DNA of 64,000 nucleotides from Antennarius striatus (taxonomy: Eukaryota; Chordata; Actinopteri; Lophiiformes; Antennariidae): positions 3,912,501 through 3,976,500 of the forward strand of contig NC_090781.1 of assembly GCF_040054535.1 (NCBI RefSeq), in the 5' to 3' direction. The notes under the pieces were generated by a model, which saw only the letters and a list, made by a program, of their open reading frames with translations, made no database searches and was not told the origin of the DNA. Positions 24,660 to 38,003 of the stretch are shown here, one piece after another; within the stretch, counting starts at the first letter, position 1; every line of letters begins with the position of its first letter. The position numbers and the translations under genes are program-made.

Positions 24660-26060
24660 ATGTTCCCCCTTTTTGAATCTGTTATTATGTTATCTATCCA
24701 GTCCTCTAGCTGGGTCGTAACACCTGGCGACCTGCTGCAAAGTTGGAGGTTCCCCACATTGCCATTTTTGTCACCATCGTCATGTGACCCAAGGTTGCCA
24801 TTACTATTGTCATCATTCAAATTGTCATTCTCAGCCATATGCACTCCTGACACTTCATTGGTGACCAATGGTGGTGGATCTGGAGTGCCAGGAGCTATTG
24901 GAGTAGGTCTGGCTTCTTCTGTCCACGTAAGGATGTCTTCATCGCTGCAAATTGAGTTATTTCCTGAGTGAGTAGATTTTGTGGATGGCTTAGGGGCTGT
25001 TGGTGCTGATGGTATGGTCTCTAGATGCAATGCTCTAATCTCTGTTTTGCGGACTTGCTGAACATTACCAGTCCCATTGGCCAATGTTATGGTGTAAGGC
25101 CCAGTAGGGTCAGTTGGCACACTGACAACCTTGTACAGTGCTGGTGACCAGACATCCTGTATCTTGTGATGCTCTTGGCAGCGATGATCTTTCAGGTAGA
25201 CCAATTTACCCTCTGTAAAACCCTTATCACACACACCTAGAGTATGGTAATGCTGCTGATAATTTGCTGCTTCCTCTAAGTTCTTGCGGGTTAATTCACA
25301 AGTTACCTGAAGCCGGTCTTGATACTGCAGGACCCATTCATCCCAAGAACTTGTCACCTCAGTGTCATCAGTTCCTAAGAGAAAATCAATGGGAAGTCAA
25401 GGTGGCACACCAAACATCAACAAGTACGGGGAATCACCAGTGGAGCGGTGTGTTGAGGTGCTGTATGCCCACACCAACTGAGAGATGTACTTTGGCCATG
25501 CCTTTTTCTTCTCTGTAGTGAGGGATCGGAGGAGGTCAGGGAGAGTCCTGTTACGATGCCCTTGGGGTTGGTATGCTTCTGGACTTTTCAGTCCCATGTA
25601 GCTGACACAACTGTACAATAAGTGCACTTTCAAAATTCCTCCCTTGGTCCAAATGTATCTATTTGGACACCCCAAAGCAGTTGAACCAACAGTCGACTAG
25701 GACTTTCGCCACCGTACTAGTACTGTGGTCTCGAGTTGAGATTGCCTGTGTTTGATTGGAGAAAACATCTGTCATGACCAAGACATTTTCCTTGCCATCC
25801 GTTGTGGACTCAATTTGCATTAAGTCTATAGCAAGTACCTCTGATGGCTGCCGAGCCAACAGGACCCCCTGGTAAGTCTTGCCTCTGGTCTGTATTGCTG
25901 TAGATAGGACACACGGCTGGCAATTCTGGTAATACTTTTCGATACCCACTCCCATGCCTGGCCAGTAACAATGTTGCCTCGCCATGTCAGTAGTCCACCC
26001 TACTCCGTGGTGTCCATGTTGGATCTTGAGATTCAGCGCAAGTCCTTTGGTGTGAACTTT
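24660..26060 (-). pseudogene. Broken Gypsy (Ty3-like) integrase
   Basis: The minus-strand pieces, in order, are a zinc-binding region (HGHHGVGWTTDMARQ, YWPGMGVGIEKYYQNCQPC), a core start (EVLAIDLMQIEST), a damaged second core block (25597-25675), the SPYLLMFGVPP block, and the C-terminal beta domain (VYLKDHRCQEHHKIQDVWSP). At least two frameshifts separate them. LTRs, protease and RT are not seen in place. A poly-A/T-rich junction near 24605-24660 adjoins the LINE. Confidence 0.75.
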
Positions 26061-26554
26061 CGCTTATTTTTACAAAGAGATTGACGACCAAAGGAAAAGC
26101 GACCAAGGTCCTTCTGGTGAAAAGTTTTTGAGAGACTTTCAGTGTGTAGCTCTGAGCCAGGTCATTTCCACACTGCTACCTCAGCCTGAACACACACTCC
26201 ACCTCGGGGATGACCACAATCAATCAAATATGGCTCAGAATATATTAATCACTCTATCAATCATTGCCCTTATTACGTCAAGACGGGAGCTGTAACAAAA
26301 CGGATAGTTTTGATGCTGTCCAGCCATAAATTCCAAAAGATTCCAAACATTTATTCACGCAGCGGGTATTTGTTTTCCAGATTCTAGGAGTTGGTAGGGT
26401 TAGGGAGGACCATTTTGTATATTTAGAGACCTGAAAAAATGTGTTTTTCATAATAGGACCCCTTTAATGCTTGGCTTAGCCTCTACAGCCCTCAAGGATA
26501 AAAGCCATTCAACAGAGGTAGAGATAGAAACAAATGTCTAGTATTTATTCAATA
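26061..26554. other. Intergenic sequence
   Basis: No recognisable exon or repeat. Confidence 0.4.
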
Positions 26555-26743
<189 letters not shown>

Positions 26744-27082
26744 GTTATTGATAGTCCTTTCTATCAATGAGCGATTGGGAGCAGGGATAGACTCCAGCAA
26801 CTCGAAGGACCTTTTATGTGGAAACAGAGATTAAGAAGGTAAATGAACCATTGTACGTGTCCATTGTTGTATTTGGTTTACTCTTCATTATTTACTATTT
26901 TACATTAAATTAGATCGCCGTGGACTACTTTCACACCACTTTTATTATTGGAAGAAATGAGATCAGCTTCTTACAAAGAACTCTAGTTTTACTGCTCCAT
27001 CTGTACATAGACTGTTAATATAATATACTGTAGTTCATTATGTAACAGAATGTTAAGAGACCTTTGGTACATTTTATTGTAT
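26744..27082. other. Intergenic sequence
   Basis: AT-rich, no feature recognised. Confidence 0.4.
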
Positions 27083-30000
27083 TATCTCTTGTATGCTTCC
27101 CATGGGCTCACCACCTGTGGGAGGGGCCATAGGGGTCGGGTGCATTGTGAGCTGGGCGGTGGCCGAAGGCAGGGACCTTGGCGATCCGATCCCCGGCTAC
27201 AGAAGCTGGCTCTTGGGACGTGGAATGTCACCTCTCTGGCAGGGAAGGAGCCTGAGCTGGTGTGTGAGGTTGAGAAGTTCCGACTAGATATAGTCGGGCT
27301 CACCTCCACACACAGTTTGGGCTCTGGTACCAGTCCTCTCCAGAGGGGTTGGACTCTCTTCCACTCTGGAGTTGCCCATGGTGAGAGACGCCGAGCAGGT
27401 GTGGGTATACTTATAGCCCCCCGGCTTGGTGCCTATACATTGGGGTTCACCCCGGTGGACGAGAGGGTAGCCTCCCTCCGCCTTCGGGTGGGGGGCCGGG
27501 TCCTGACTGTTGTTTGTGCGTATGCACCAAACAGCAGTTCAGAGTATCCACCCTTTTTGGAGTCCTTGGAGGGGGTGCTGGAGAGCGCTCCCACTGGGGA
27601 CTCCATCGTTCTGCTGGGGGACTTCAATGCTCACGTGGGCAATGACAGTGAGACCTGGAAGGGTGTGATTGGGAGGAACGGCCCCCCCGATCAGAACCCA
27701 AGCGGTGTTCAGTTGTTGGACTTCTGTGCTTGTCACGGACTGTCCATAACGAACACCATGTTCAGACATAAGGGTGTCCATATGTGCACTTGGCACCAGG
27801 ACACCCTAGGCCGCAGTTCGATGATCGACTTTGTGGTCGTGTCATCGGACTTGCGGCCGCATGTCTTGGACACTAGGGTGATGAGAGGGGCGGAGCTGTC
27901 AACCGATCACCACCTGGTGGTGTGTTGGCTCCGATGGTGGGGGAAGATGCCGGTCCGACCTGGCAGACCCAAACGTATTGTGAGGGTCTGCTGGGAACGC
28001 CTGGCGGAATCCCCTGTCAGAAGGAGTTTCAACTCCCACCTCCGGCAGAACTTCACTCACGTTCCGGGGGAGGCGGGGGACATTGAGTCTGAGTGGACCA
28101 TGTTCCGCGCCTCCATTGTCGAGGCGGCCGACCGCAGCTGCGGCCGTAAGGTGGTCGGTGCCTGTCGTGGCGGCAACCCCAGAACCCGTTGGTGGACATC
28201 AGCGGTAAGGGATGCCGTCAAGCTGAAGAAGGAGTCCTATCGGGCCTTTTTGGCCTGTGGGACTCCTGAAGCAGCTGATAGGTACCGGCAGGCCAAGCGG
28301 AATGCGGCTTTGGTGGTTGCTGAGGCAAAAACCCGGGCGTGGGAGGAGTTCGGTGAGGCCTTGGAGGACGACTTCAAGACGGCTTCGAAGAGATTCTGGT
28401 CCACCATCAGGCGTCTCGGGAGGGGGAAGCAGTGCAGCATCCACACTGTATATAGTGGGGATGGGGAGCTGCTGACCTCAACTCGGGACGTTGTGACTCG
28501 GTGGGGAGAATACTTCGAAGACCTCCTCAATCCCGCAGACACGCCTTCCCATGAGGAAGCAGAGTCTGGGTTCTCTGAGGCGGGCTCTCCTATCTCTGGG
28601 GTTGAGGTCACCGAGGTAGTTAAAAAGCTCCTCGGCGGCAGGGCCCCGGGGGTGGATGAGATCCGCCCGGAGTTCCTAAAGGCTCTGGATGTTGTGGGGC
28701 TGTCCTGGTTGACACGCCTCTGCAACATCGCGTGGACTTCGGGGACAGTGCCTCTGGATTGGCAGACTGGGGTGGTGGTCCCCCTTTTTAAGAAGGGGGA
28801 CAGGAGGGTGTGCTCCAACTACAGGGGCATCACACTCCTCAGCCTCCCTGGTAAGGTCTATTCAGGGGTTCTGGAGAGGAGGGTCCGTCGGGAAGTCGAA
28901 TCTCGGATTCAGGAGGAGCAGTGTGGTTTTCGTCCTGGCCGTGGAACAGTGGACCAGCTCTACACCCTCCGCAGGGTCCTTGAGGGGGCATGGGAGTTCG
29001 CCCAACCAGTCTACATGTGTTTTGTGGACTTGGAGAAGGCGTTCGACCGTGTTCCTCGGGGGGTTCTGTGGGGGGTGCTTCGGGAGTATGGGGTACCGGA
29101 CCCCTTGATAAGGGCTGTTCGGTCCCTGTACGACCAATGTCAGAGTTTGGTCCGCGTTGCCGGCAGTAAGTCGGATTCGTTTCCAGTGAGGGTTGGACTC
29201 CGCCAAGGCTGCCCTTTGTCACCGATTCTGTTCATAACTTTTATGGACAGAATTTCTAGGCGCAGCCAAGGCGTTGAGGGTGTTCGGTTTGGTGGCCTCA
29301 GTATCGCGTCTCTGCTTTTTGCGGACGACGTGGTGCTGTTGGCTTCATCAAGCCGTGATCTCCAACTCTCACTGGAACGGTTCGCAGCCGAGTGTGAAGC
29401 GGTTGGGATGAGAATCAGCACCTCCAAATCTGAGACCATGGTCCTCAGTCGGAAAAGGGTGGAGTGCCCTCTCCAGGTTGGGGATGAGATCCTGCCCCAA
29501 GTGGAGGAGTTCAAGTATCTTGGGGTCTCGTTCACGAGTGAGGGTACAATGGAACGGGAGATCGACAGGCGGATCGGTGCAGCGTCTGCAGTGATGCGGA
29601 CTCTGTATCGGTCTGTCGTGGTGAAGAAGGAGCTGAGCCGAAAGGCAAAGCTCTCGATTTACCGGTCGATCTACGTTCCTGCCCTCACCTATGGTCACGA
29701 GCTATGGGTCGTGACCGAAAGAACGAGATCCCGGATACAAGCGGCCGAAATGAGTTTCCTCCGTAGGGTGTCCGGACTCTCCCTTAGAGATAGGGTGAGG
29801 AGTTCGGCCATCCGGGAGGGACTCAGAGTCGAGCCGCTGCTCCTCCGCATCGAGAGGAGCCAGATGAGGTGGCTCGGGCATCTGGTTAGGATGCCTCCTG
29901 GACGCCTCCCTGGTGAGGTGTTCCGGGCACGTCCTACCGGGAGGAGGCCCCGGGGACGACCCAGGACACGCTGGAGAGACTATGTCTCCCGGCTGGCCTG

Positions 30001-30106
30001 GGAACGCCTTGGGATTCTCCCGGAGGAGCTGGATGAAGTGGCTAGGGAGAGGGAAGTCTGGGCTTCCCTGCTTAAGCTGCTGCCCCCGCGACCCGACCCC
30101 GGATAA
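27050..30106 (+). CDS. Endonuclease-reverse transcriptase of an RTE-like LINE
   Basis: An open frame of 1018 codons. The first 15 residues come from host flanking DNA; element sequence starts in codon 16, so the ATG at 27050 is not the native start. Endonuclease: [21 protein letters not shown] with Asp191 and Asn193, and STDHH with Asp286-His287. Reverse transcriptase begins near residue 578 ([17 protein letters not shown]), with [27 protein letters not shown] and the FADD active site at 757-760. The C-terminus has the [19 protein letters not shown] and arginine-rich [15 protein letters not shown] blocks. Catalytic residues look intact; the copy nevertheless lacks its promoter end. Confidence 0.9.
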   Translation: MLRDLWYILLYYLLYASHGLTTCGRGHRGRVHCELGGGRRQGPWRSDPRLQKLALGTWNVTSLAGKEPELVCEVEKFRLDIVGLTSTHSLGSGTSPLQRGWTLFHSGVAHGERRRAGVGILIAPRLGAYTLGFTPVDERVASLRLRVGGRVLTVVCAYAPNSSSEYPPFLESLEGVLESAPTGDSIVLLGDFNAHVGNDSETWKGVIGRNGPPDQNPSGVQLLDFCACHGLSITNTMFRHKGVHMCTWHQDTLGRSSMIDFVVVSSDLRPHVLDTRVMRGAELSTDHHLVVCWLRWWGKMPVRPGRPKRIVRVCWERLAESPVRRSFNSHLRQNFTHVPGEAGDIESEWTMFRASIVEAADRSCGRKVVGACRGGNPRTRWWTSAVRDAVKLKKESYRAFLACGTPEAADRYRQAKRNAALVVAEAKTRAWEEFGEALEDDFKTASKRFWSTIRRLGRGKQCSIHTVYSGDGELLTSTRDVVTRWGEYFEDLLNPADTPSHEEAESGFSEAGSPISGVEVTEVVKKLLGGRAPGVDEIRPEFLKALDVVGLSWLTRLCNIAWTSGTVPLDWQTGVVVPLFKKGDRRVCSNYRGITLLSLPGKVYSGVLERRVRREVESRIQEEQCGFRPGRGTVDQLYTLRRVLEGAWEFAQPVYMCFVDLEKAFDRVPRGVLWGVLREYGVPDPLIRAVRSLYDQCQSLVRVAGSKSDSFPVRVGLRQGCPLSPILFITFMDRISRRSQGVEGVRFGGLSIASLLFADDVVLLASSSRDLQLSLERFAAECEAVGMRISTSKSETMVLSRKRVECPLQVGDEILPQVEEFKYLGVSFTSEGTMEREIDRRIGAASAVMRTLYRSVVVKKELSRKAKLSIYRSIYVPALTYGHELWVVTERTRSRIQAAEMSFLRRVSGLSLRDRVRSSAIREGLRVEPLLLRIERSQMRWLGHLVRMPPGRLPGEVFRARPTGRRPRGRPRTRWRDYVSRLAWERLGILPEELDEVAREREVWASLLKLLPPRPDPG
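27083..27095. repeat. Target-site duplication, left copy
   Basis: tatctcttgtatg, repeated exactly at 30138-30150 on the other side of the LINE. Confidence 0.9.
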
Positions 30107-30137
30107 GCGGAAGAGAATGGATGGATGGATGGATGGA
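27096..30137 (+). mobile_element. Young RTE-like LINE, 5'-truncated
   Basis: Bounded by an exact 13-bp target duplication. It begins inside the region that precedes the endonuclease in the longer copy at 12058, so the 5' end is truncated, and it ends in a GGAT tandem tail (30119-30137). The coding frame is uninterrupted. Clade assignment to RTE/Rex3-type is inferred from the endonuclease-RT layout, short tandem tail and C-terminal sequence and should be treated as provisional. Other copies: 12058-14641, and 40479-40899 plus 52075-52565. Confidence 0.92.
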
Positions 30138-30150
30138 TATCTCTTGTATG
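30138..30150. repeat. Target-site duplication, right copy
   Basis: Exact repeat of 27083-27095. Confidence 0.9.
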
Positions 30151-31042
30151 GAAAAATGTCTGTATTCAACATACATTAAGAATACTTCTGGGAAAATGGT
30201 CAACATGAATTCCTGTTACCTTAAATATGTGTAACATTACATGTTGTCACTACTGTGCAACAAATTGTTCCAGATGAGACATTTATTTGAGCAGTTGTAC
30301 ACACAAAAAAACACAATATTTTTATTTGTATTTCCTTGTAGATAATGTGTATACAGTTGTGACAAGTATTAATGCAACATACTGATTTTCCTTACTTTGG
30401 AACACATTTAATTAAAATGATGAGAGATAATGACTCACCATGCAGCCATGAGGGACAGGGATGCAGTGTCACTTCCTGTCAATAAATTCAGATGTGTGGC
30501 TGAAACCAGGCTCCATCCATGTGGTAAAGCAACTCGTGTTACGTTTGTGACTCAAAAGTGTGAGACAGCATTTTTTGTAGCATGTTTTGAAATTAAAAAA
30601 ACTGCAAAATGAATCTAAATAATTTACATTCTGATTGAAATAAACCAAAAATATATTTAAAAATATATCATTGGAAAAAATGTATTATAAAGTATTATAT
30701 TCGGGGATTGAAATTTAAGGCTTGGAGATTGAGAGAACTAGTTCCCAATAGAAAGTAGCTAAGAACGTAGCATAAATGAAGATTTTGTACATCTTTAGTT
30801 TATTGACTAACAAGTTACACTCTGGTGTTTAACTAGATCACAACATCATCTTTGTAGATATTGAAATTCTGAAGTTTTACTTGTTTTGTTAAATAGTTTT
30901 TTTTTTATTGTGGGACAGCAATGAATTCGTTAGAATGACCCATATATGTATGTATGTATGTTTGACTTAGGGATGTATGTTTGAACCCCCTCTTTCCTGC
31001 TGCCGCAATCGTGAAAATTTCCCCACTGTGGAACGAATTAAG
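30151..31042. other. AT-rich intergenic sequence
   Basis: No exon, RNA gene or repeat recognised apart from a short ATGT run near 30945-30962. Confidence 0.45.
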
Positions 31043-31205
31043 GCTTATCTTATGTTATCTTACCTTATCTTATCTTATCTTATCTTATCTTATCTTATCT
31101 TATCTTGTCTTGTCTTGTCTTGTCTTGTCTTGTTTTGTCTTGTCTTGTCTTGTCTTGTCTTGTCTTGTCTTATCTTGTCTCATCTTATCTTATCGTATCT
31201 TATCT
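31043..31205. repeat. (CTTAT)n/(CTTGT)n pentanucleotide array
   Basis: About 32 five-base units that switch from TTATC to TTGTC and back to TTATC. Confidence 0.95.
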
Positions 31206-34200
31206 ACGCACCTTCTCCTTTTACAGGTCTTGTTGCCAAAGGTTCTCCAACAAATACCATCAGACCTGTGAGTAAATTCCTTGGACATTTTATTAATAGT
31301 TCTTTCCTTATCATCAGGGAATTGCGGTGACGGAATGCTGGCAGCTACTAAAAACAGTGGCGTTGAAGCATTTATAATATCTTATTTAAGCAGATTAATA
31401 TCCTGGAAATTTTAAAATATAGATAAGAAACTTATTGTTGCCAAAAATGACCAGATTCCGCCCAATAAAAATGTTTATTAGAATAACTTCTCGGCTTCAA
31501 ATAAACAGATGAAAGGGGTTGTCATATTTAAGTGATTTACCCTAGCAAAAGCTTCAGTGAGCTTTCCAATGTTCTCGGGAACTGTTATGCTACTTTATCA
31601 GTGAAGCAATGTTTCAGTAATTTATTAGAGTAAAGAAAACAAAACAATAAGTCCATTGCGAGTAAAAGTCTAGATTTAAAGATGAAATACATTTAAATTG
31701 AATGAATGACATGTAGTAAGAGTATAATAGCTGATCATAAACTGTCCTCAGGTAATGTTATAGACTATGCATCAGTATTACTGGATGATCATAATTCATC
31801 AAAGTGTAGTAGCAGTGGTTTCAATCCTTAATCTAACACTACAACTGTTGAAATGCAATTATCAAAACAAGAAAAAAATGACTTTCTTCTTCTTCCTCTT
31901 CTTTAAATCACATAATGTTTGATGGGTTTTGTCTTCGGATGAATTGCAACGGGGGATTTATTGGCGCGTATGAGGAAATAAATATACAAATAAAAATCCA
32001 CCGTGTTCTACACACCGAAATTCTGATTCAAAATCGCAAAGGAATTTTTCTTATATGGATACTAAATGAATGAAGAAACATTAAGTACAATCAGTTGATT
32101 CTTCACAGTTAGTGTGTTGTTTTCCAATATCAGAATGACTCAATGGAGCTCATTCACTTCAGTGAAAAATCTTATCACAGATCCATGGTGACGAAGCAAA
32201 GATTTACTGCTTTACTCTTTTTCACAGCATATAATTTAAATGACAACAGTATGGAACAAAATGTCTGTGATTAATACAAATATTGACAATGATCTGTTTG
32301 GTGGGTGGAACTGTAGCGCTGATGCCTCACAGCATGAAGGTTCTTGGTTTTGAATTCTCTCTGTGTGGAGTTTTTATGTTTTCCCCGTGTCTCCATGGGT
32401 TCTGTCAAGGGTCTCCAGCTTCCTCCTTTAACTTGCCTTTCTAGAATACTAATACTAAAAATATTCAATTAAAACTTATAATAATAATTTGCATGGTGTC
32501 AATCACAACACAGGCAACAAAAGTTGATGAGATGGAGGTACAAAAGTTTTTTTTAAAAATTGTTTATCAGAACTTGCAATCCATTACGAAGACCACTGTA
32601 CATCACTGAAACAATACCAACATCAAATTCAAAAATGAACATGACATTGCATAAACTGGATCAGAACCATGAAAATATTTATTTTACTTACAAAGACTTT
32701 TCATCTTTTGACCTGAAATCTCACACAATGCACTAAATAGGACTTCACCTTACAAACCTGTATTCTACAAACACCAAAATCTACATTTGGGTAGGGATTT
32801 GATGGCAGTGTGAATATAGCTTTGACCTGAAGATGACAGGTGAAATTGTGGAGAAATTGTGTTGACAATCTTTGATTACTAAGGGGCTTGTACGCCTTCA
32901 TACTGGAAGAAGAACTTTAAGAACGCTTTAATAATCTCATGGGGAAATTATGTTTGCAATACAAGATTTGTGGAATGTGCATTTATGTTAAATCTTGACA
33001 GAGTAAGAAGATATAAGCTGTACAGAAAAGAACGTTATTGGATGTGTCTACAAATCAAGAAGTGTTGCTTATAAGATTCTGCACAAGCATGGGTAGACTA
33101 TTTCACATTGGCAGAGGTGCACCACAGAACCTCTGTATTTTATAGAACAGCTCATAAACATGTCAGTAACAACTTTTACATTTTGTAGGAAAAATGCTTG
33201 GGATGTAGGTTTGGAAAAGGAGGAATGGCTGAACTTTTCAGTGCAGGAAAATACATACAGGAGAGGTTTTTGAGAGACTTCACCCAATATAAAATAACCC
33301 TGAGACTCAACTGGATTGGGTGTTATAAATAACATATACTGTAGTAATAATGTCAGAAAGACACTGCTTTTGGTACATTTACACTATTAAACATTTCTGA
33401 AGAACAGTTTTGGGAACATTTGGAACATCTGAAATAGTTGGGACCAACTTGACCATTGACTTAAGTAGAAAGTTTTTTCAGTGATACAGTACTGTGGGCT
33501 CTATGGCTTTGACAAAAAACACACACATAATTTAGCATGTTTTGCAACACACAGCGTGCTTGGTCATGAACACTGTAAATGCTAGTGTAAGGAAATGGAA
33601 ATAAATAATTGCACATGCTTAAAATTATTACGGCCAGAGCCTGTTTTTATGTCCTTCCTGTCACAGGTCCCAACTGCGGCCTACAAGCTGCATCATAACA
33701 GGAATATGTATAAAATCTATTAAAATATGAATGTATAGGATCCATAGACTTTCAACACTGATGTCATGTAAAGGTGTTTGGCTGTTCCTTTGCCACCTGC
33801 TTAGGGTCAGCAGACATCCAAAAAATCTTTTGGACAGTTTCAAATCTCATTGGTCTGAAAAGTGGATGTAAACTGAATTGGAGGCGTTCATGCCAAACAA
33901 GGCATAAACAGCTGCATGGTAGTTGTGAAACACTTCTTAGGTACTTCCCACAGACATTTTCAGTTATACAGTTCGCACACTGTAAAATCTAACTTGAAGA
34001 TAAAAATATGAGTGACAGGGTTATGTCAGAGAAAAATATCACAGAAGTGACGGAGAGAAGCTGAAAGCACGACAAATTCATAGTTAATCCTAAACAGAGT
34101 TTACAAACCAGGTAATCAATCAGTCTCCAGTCCTAGACAACTGATCTACTGCTGCCCCTGGCAGAATCAAGAAAAACATGCTTTTATTTTTTTTAAATCT

Positions 34201-34449
34201 GGCCTTGTAAAATGCAAACATTAAAAACCCTCTTTTCAAAATCCAAAAGAACAGCTTCTGATGCACATTTCCATATGAGTCAGTTACTGGAAGCATTAGT
34301 ATGTTAAACTCATCTGGAAAGTATCTGCAATATATATATTGTGCTACTTTGGTAACATCCAAAAGTAATAAATAAAACTTGCAAGTGTTATGAAATAGGC
34401 TGCAGAATCGTACGTTTTTTGAACATGCAGGCCTATTCATGAGATGATG
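31206..34449. other. Long AT-rich intergenic or intronic stretch
   Basis: Contains a 41-bp segment at 31227-31267 between an acceptor-like ttttacag and donor-like gtgagt (possible small exon). At about 32285-32440 it holds a decayed dispersed repeat (gatgcctcacagcatgaagg, gtgtggagtttttatgtttt) related to the one at 51760-52070. Nothing else recognised. Confidence 0.4.
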
Positions 34450-34700
34450 AAGATGAAGAATAGTTTAATAATCCCAAGGGAACATTATTTACCTGTGCTC
34501 AATAAAAATACAATCATATATTACACAAGAATACAGTTATCACAGGCAGCACAGTAGTCACAATAAATAAACACAGCACGCAGGGATATACAGGTAGGAT
34601 ATAAGGACAAGAGACATATAAAGATGTTATATAAACACAGGAGGCACAAGGGTGTTACATAGATATAGGAAGAGTGAGGAATACAAAGTCCGAGTCACTG
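34450..34700 (-). mobile_element. Rex1-like LINE 3' fragment
   Basis: tagtttaataatcccaaggg is a divergent version of the tail tactttattaatcccggagg at 22700. The following 200 bp (cacaggcagcacagtagtca, ggcacaagggtgttacatag) have the texture of the same untranslated region. Confidence 0.5.
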
Positions 34701-36779
34701 CTCTTCCAAAAGCACTTTGCGACTAATGTTCCAAAATTTCCTTGACATTTATACCATGAGAAAATGAAGACGCACTCAATCTTTCAGATTATTGCCCCCT
34801 TAAGGACAATCATTAATGTTTTCCTGGTGCAACTTCATCTCCTTCGTTTGTGCCTTATACAAGAATTCAGAGACAGAAACTGCTTTTTTTTTTTTTTTTT
34901 GAAGAATGGTGAAATTTAAAAGTGAGCATGTAAAAATCTGGGACTGGATCCATCCCTCCTGGAGCCTATCCCAGCCGACACTGGATGAGATCCAGGGTTC
35001 ATTCTCAAGTAACTTCACAGACACACTTTACACCTGTCGGTATACCGACTGTACTCTCAGAATAAACATAACACACATCTAATTGGTGGCTCCATTTCTT
35101 ATCCCCAAACAGAGGTTTTATCTGTAAAAGTTTATGTCTAAGTATGCATAATGCAAACTAAAATGTACTTTTGTCTATATTGTCTATAATTTTCCACTAC
35201 ATTTCATTCATACAAAAACTACATTTTGTTTTTGTGACATACTAAACATGAATTTCAATGCAGTCTTTGAATAGGGAAACAGATTGCAATCTAAAAAGCT
35301 GTTAAAAATCAAGATGATTTTTAATTCGCATGAAAAGAATAGCATTGATAAATTGCTGACCACCCCCCAAAACAACAACAACAACAACAACAACCAAGTG
35401 ACATGAGAGGGGCATTGCAGTGGCTGACCACTTCAGCTCGTGATTCTCTGGCCCATCCCCTGGCTACATCCCTGGAAGGTGATGAAGTGTAACCATGGAG
35501 GAATTCAGTACCAGCTGAGAGTGGTTTATTATTTGACAGAGGCTTTGAGGCTAACAGAGAACATATTGCTTAATCTTGCTTGGATTTAGGAAAAAGGATA
35601 GTTCCACTTGTCCACTAGTGGAATTCAGAAACATGAAGGTATTTGTTTTAAGTTCAAAGACATGACTCATAAGGGAGTCTTTGCTCCATGAAATATGTTT
35701 GAATAACAAAAGGAAAAATGTGGATATGTCTGGGAACTCAAGTCTGATTGACGTCACCGAAAGTTTGTGTATGTGGTGGAAAATATATCAAAGTAGCTGA
35801 TTTTGGGGGAGAGAGCATGTACTCAATTTTCACCTCAGAGCTCAGTTTCACTTGTTTAAGCAACATTTTCATAAAATTGACTTTTTGTGTCATCTGATAG
35901 TGTGTGAGTCAGCCAGGGACATCAATACAATGTAACAGCATGGATGGTAACCCATTTCTTGGTTTCCTCTACGCCTTATGGCTTTCTCCAACTGTGAAGA
36001 AATGCAAAACACAGGTTACTTATGAATTCTAGTTAGAATGTAGGTGTAGAATTTGATCATTAGGGGGTTGTTTGACTCTCCATGACTCTTCCTTCTGTTG
36101 ACCTTAACTCAACAGAGGGAATCCCTTCATAGAAAAGGATCTGCTGCCAAGCTGAGTGTATCTTTGGTTTTTGTGAGACTCTCGATTACTTCTTGTCTCT
36201 GTCATTTGAAAAGTACACTGTTGACCTTGAGTCACTGTTGACTGAGTTCAAATCAAGCCCAGCTAAAAGTCGACTTACTGGTGACCTTAAAATATTTAAA
36301 ATTAATTCATGATATAAACCTGGGTCAGACTGCTAATGGTTTTCCTGAAGCTCTTGAAACTCAAAATGTGCTCAATTGTGCTTGAAAAGGATTCAAAAGT
36401 AACAGTTTTGAAAAAAGTTGATATTTAAATACTTAATTCTTGCTGTTAAAGCCATGAGTGCCACGTATCAGTACATAAGTCATGTAAACAATGTTAATTG
36501 CTTACCTCTGTTGAACCCCCTGGCCTATCCTGTTCAATGTGTTCTGGGTGGGGTCTTCAGCAAATTATCATCACTAAACCAGACCATCTAACCACCCATC
36601 TTTACAGTTTCTCCTTTCTACATCTCACAATGTCAAAGACTCTCCAAGAAATAGTATTGTAACTGTGAGAAGATTCCTTGTATGTATTATTTAACGTCCT
36701 CAGTGCACGACAGTGAAGGAAAGCCAACAACTACTACAAACAGTGAGGCTGAAACATTTAGAACATCTCATGTATGTTT
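34701..36779. other. AT-rich intergenic sequence
   Basis: A 40-bp fragment of the 'gagcctatcccagc' dispersed repeat lies near 34960-35000, and an (AAC)n run near 35370. No gene seen. Confidence 0.4.
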
Positions 36780-36935
36780 GAATGGAGGGGAGGAGATGGC
36801 ATGTCAGCCTGTGCTGCAGCGTAATGGGGCCAAGGTGTTATGATGTTGTGACATTAGATAGTGACATGCATTGCAATGTAAGAAGGGTGTACCTTATGCA
36901 CCACGTGGGCCTATCTATCTATCTATCCATCTACC
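36780..36935 (+). mobile_element. LINE 3' fragment
   Basis: Similar to 40205-40345 (ggggaggagatgg..., gcaatgtaagaagggtgtac, cacgtgggcc) and ends in TATC units. The match defines it as a shared LINE tail. Confidence 0.6.
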
Positions 36936-37940
36936 GTGCGGCCCTCTGTGATTCACATCAGGACAGGTTAAGTGTTCACGCCTGTAGAGTGGCCGTCCAC
37001 GGCCTGTGAATGAACTGATGATGTTTTCAGGGTACACCATACCGCTCACCCAGTTTTTACAGTGGCTGCACAACAGACACAGTTTTCCCACTTTGCTTCC
37101 AGACTGCATAGACGACTAACAGGGAGCACAACTGGTTTCACGAGGGATTGGAATTGATCCTCACTTGGGGTATAACGTATAACCCCCTTCCCTTCTCCAG
37201 CAGCTGAGGAAACAATATAAGCAGCTCTGGGGAAATTACATCAGTTATGAAGTTACATTGTGCAGTCACTACTAGTACTGCATACTTACTACCAAATTAG
37301 CACATTACTGCAACGCTCTTCCCATGGTGTGTTTATATTCCCCATCACTTCATTTGTCACTTGCTCTCCCGTCACTCGCTCATACATTTAAACACATTAT
37401 TCACCACCCGCAGTCATATTCACTGTAAATATTTTAAGTAGTATTCCAGTTTACAAATAGTTGAGAGGATTCCAAGTGTAATAGCATTGCATCAGCATCT
37501 CCTGAGGAAGCCACAGTTTTGTATTATAGAGTCTACAGCCACAAATGACAATAACAGAAATCGAACCTGCATCTGTGACCGTACCTCAAGCCAAGACAGT
37601 TTGAATCTGGATTTAGGCCGCAGAACATGCAGCTGCATGTCTTAAAAGTGACACACAAACATTATGCATACGTATTACTACAATAGGTTGTTTGCTTTAC
37701 CGTTCTAAAAAAAATCGATAACTGACAGTTATACAACAAATGGTCGTTTTATTTATCGATAAATTATATGTTACAGCTCTTCATTACATGTTGGTTAGAG
37801 ATATGTTGGTGCTTCTTAAACAGGATCCTTTAGTTTATGCATTTTGTGTAACATTTCCTATAACCCTGCTATAAAGTATTTTGAATGTTACTTGAGAAAG
37901 CTTCCCACACAAATAAAAAATATATACATTGTTATTTCAG
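36936..37940. other. Intergenic sequence
   Basis: No recognisable element. Confidence 0.4.
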
Positions 37941-38003
37941 CTGAGGGTCACAAGGACACCTGACACAATGCCGTTTTCAAAGGATGAAGATGATCATCTC
38001 AAA
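37941..38003 (+). other. Candidate small exon with a start codon
   Basis: An acceptor-like tgttatttcag precedes 37941. ATG at 37968 opens 12 codons (MPFSKDEDDHLK) ending exactly at a consensus donor (AAA then gtaagt at 38004). It could be the first coding exon of a plus-strand gene whose other exons I cannot place. Evidence is splice consensus only. Confidence 0.3.

Noticed and set aside
27082..30172. Several long minus-strand frames over the RTE-like LINE
   Set aside because: Shadows of the GC-rich sense frame with no matching motifs.
30977..31330. Leucine/serine-rich 117-codon frame
   Set aside because: Product of the CTTAT/CTTGT pentanucleotide array.
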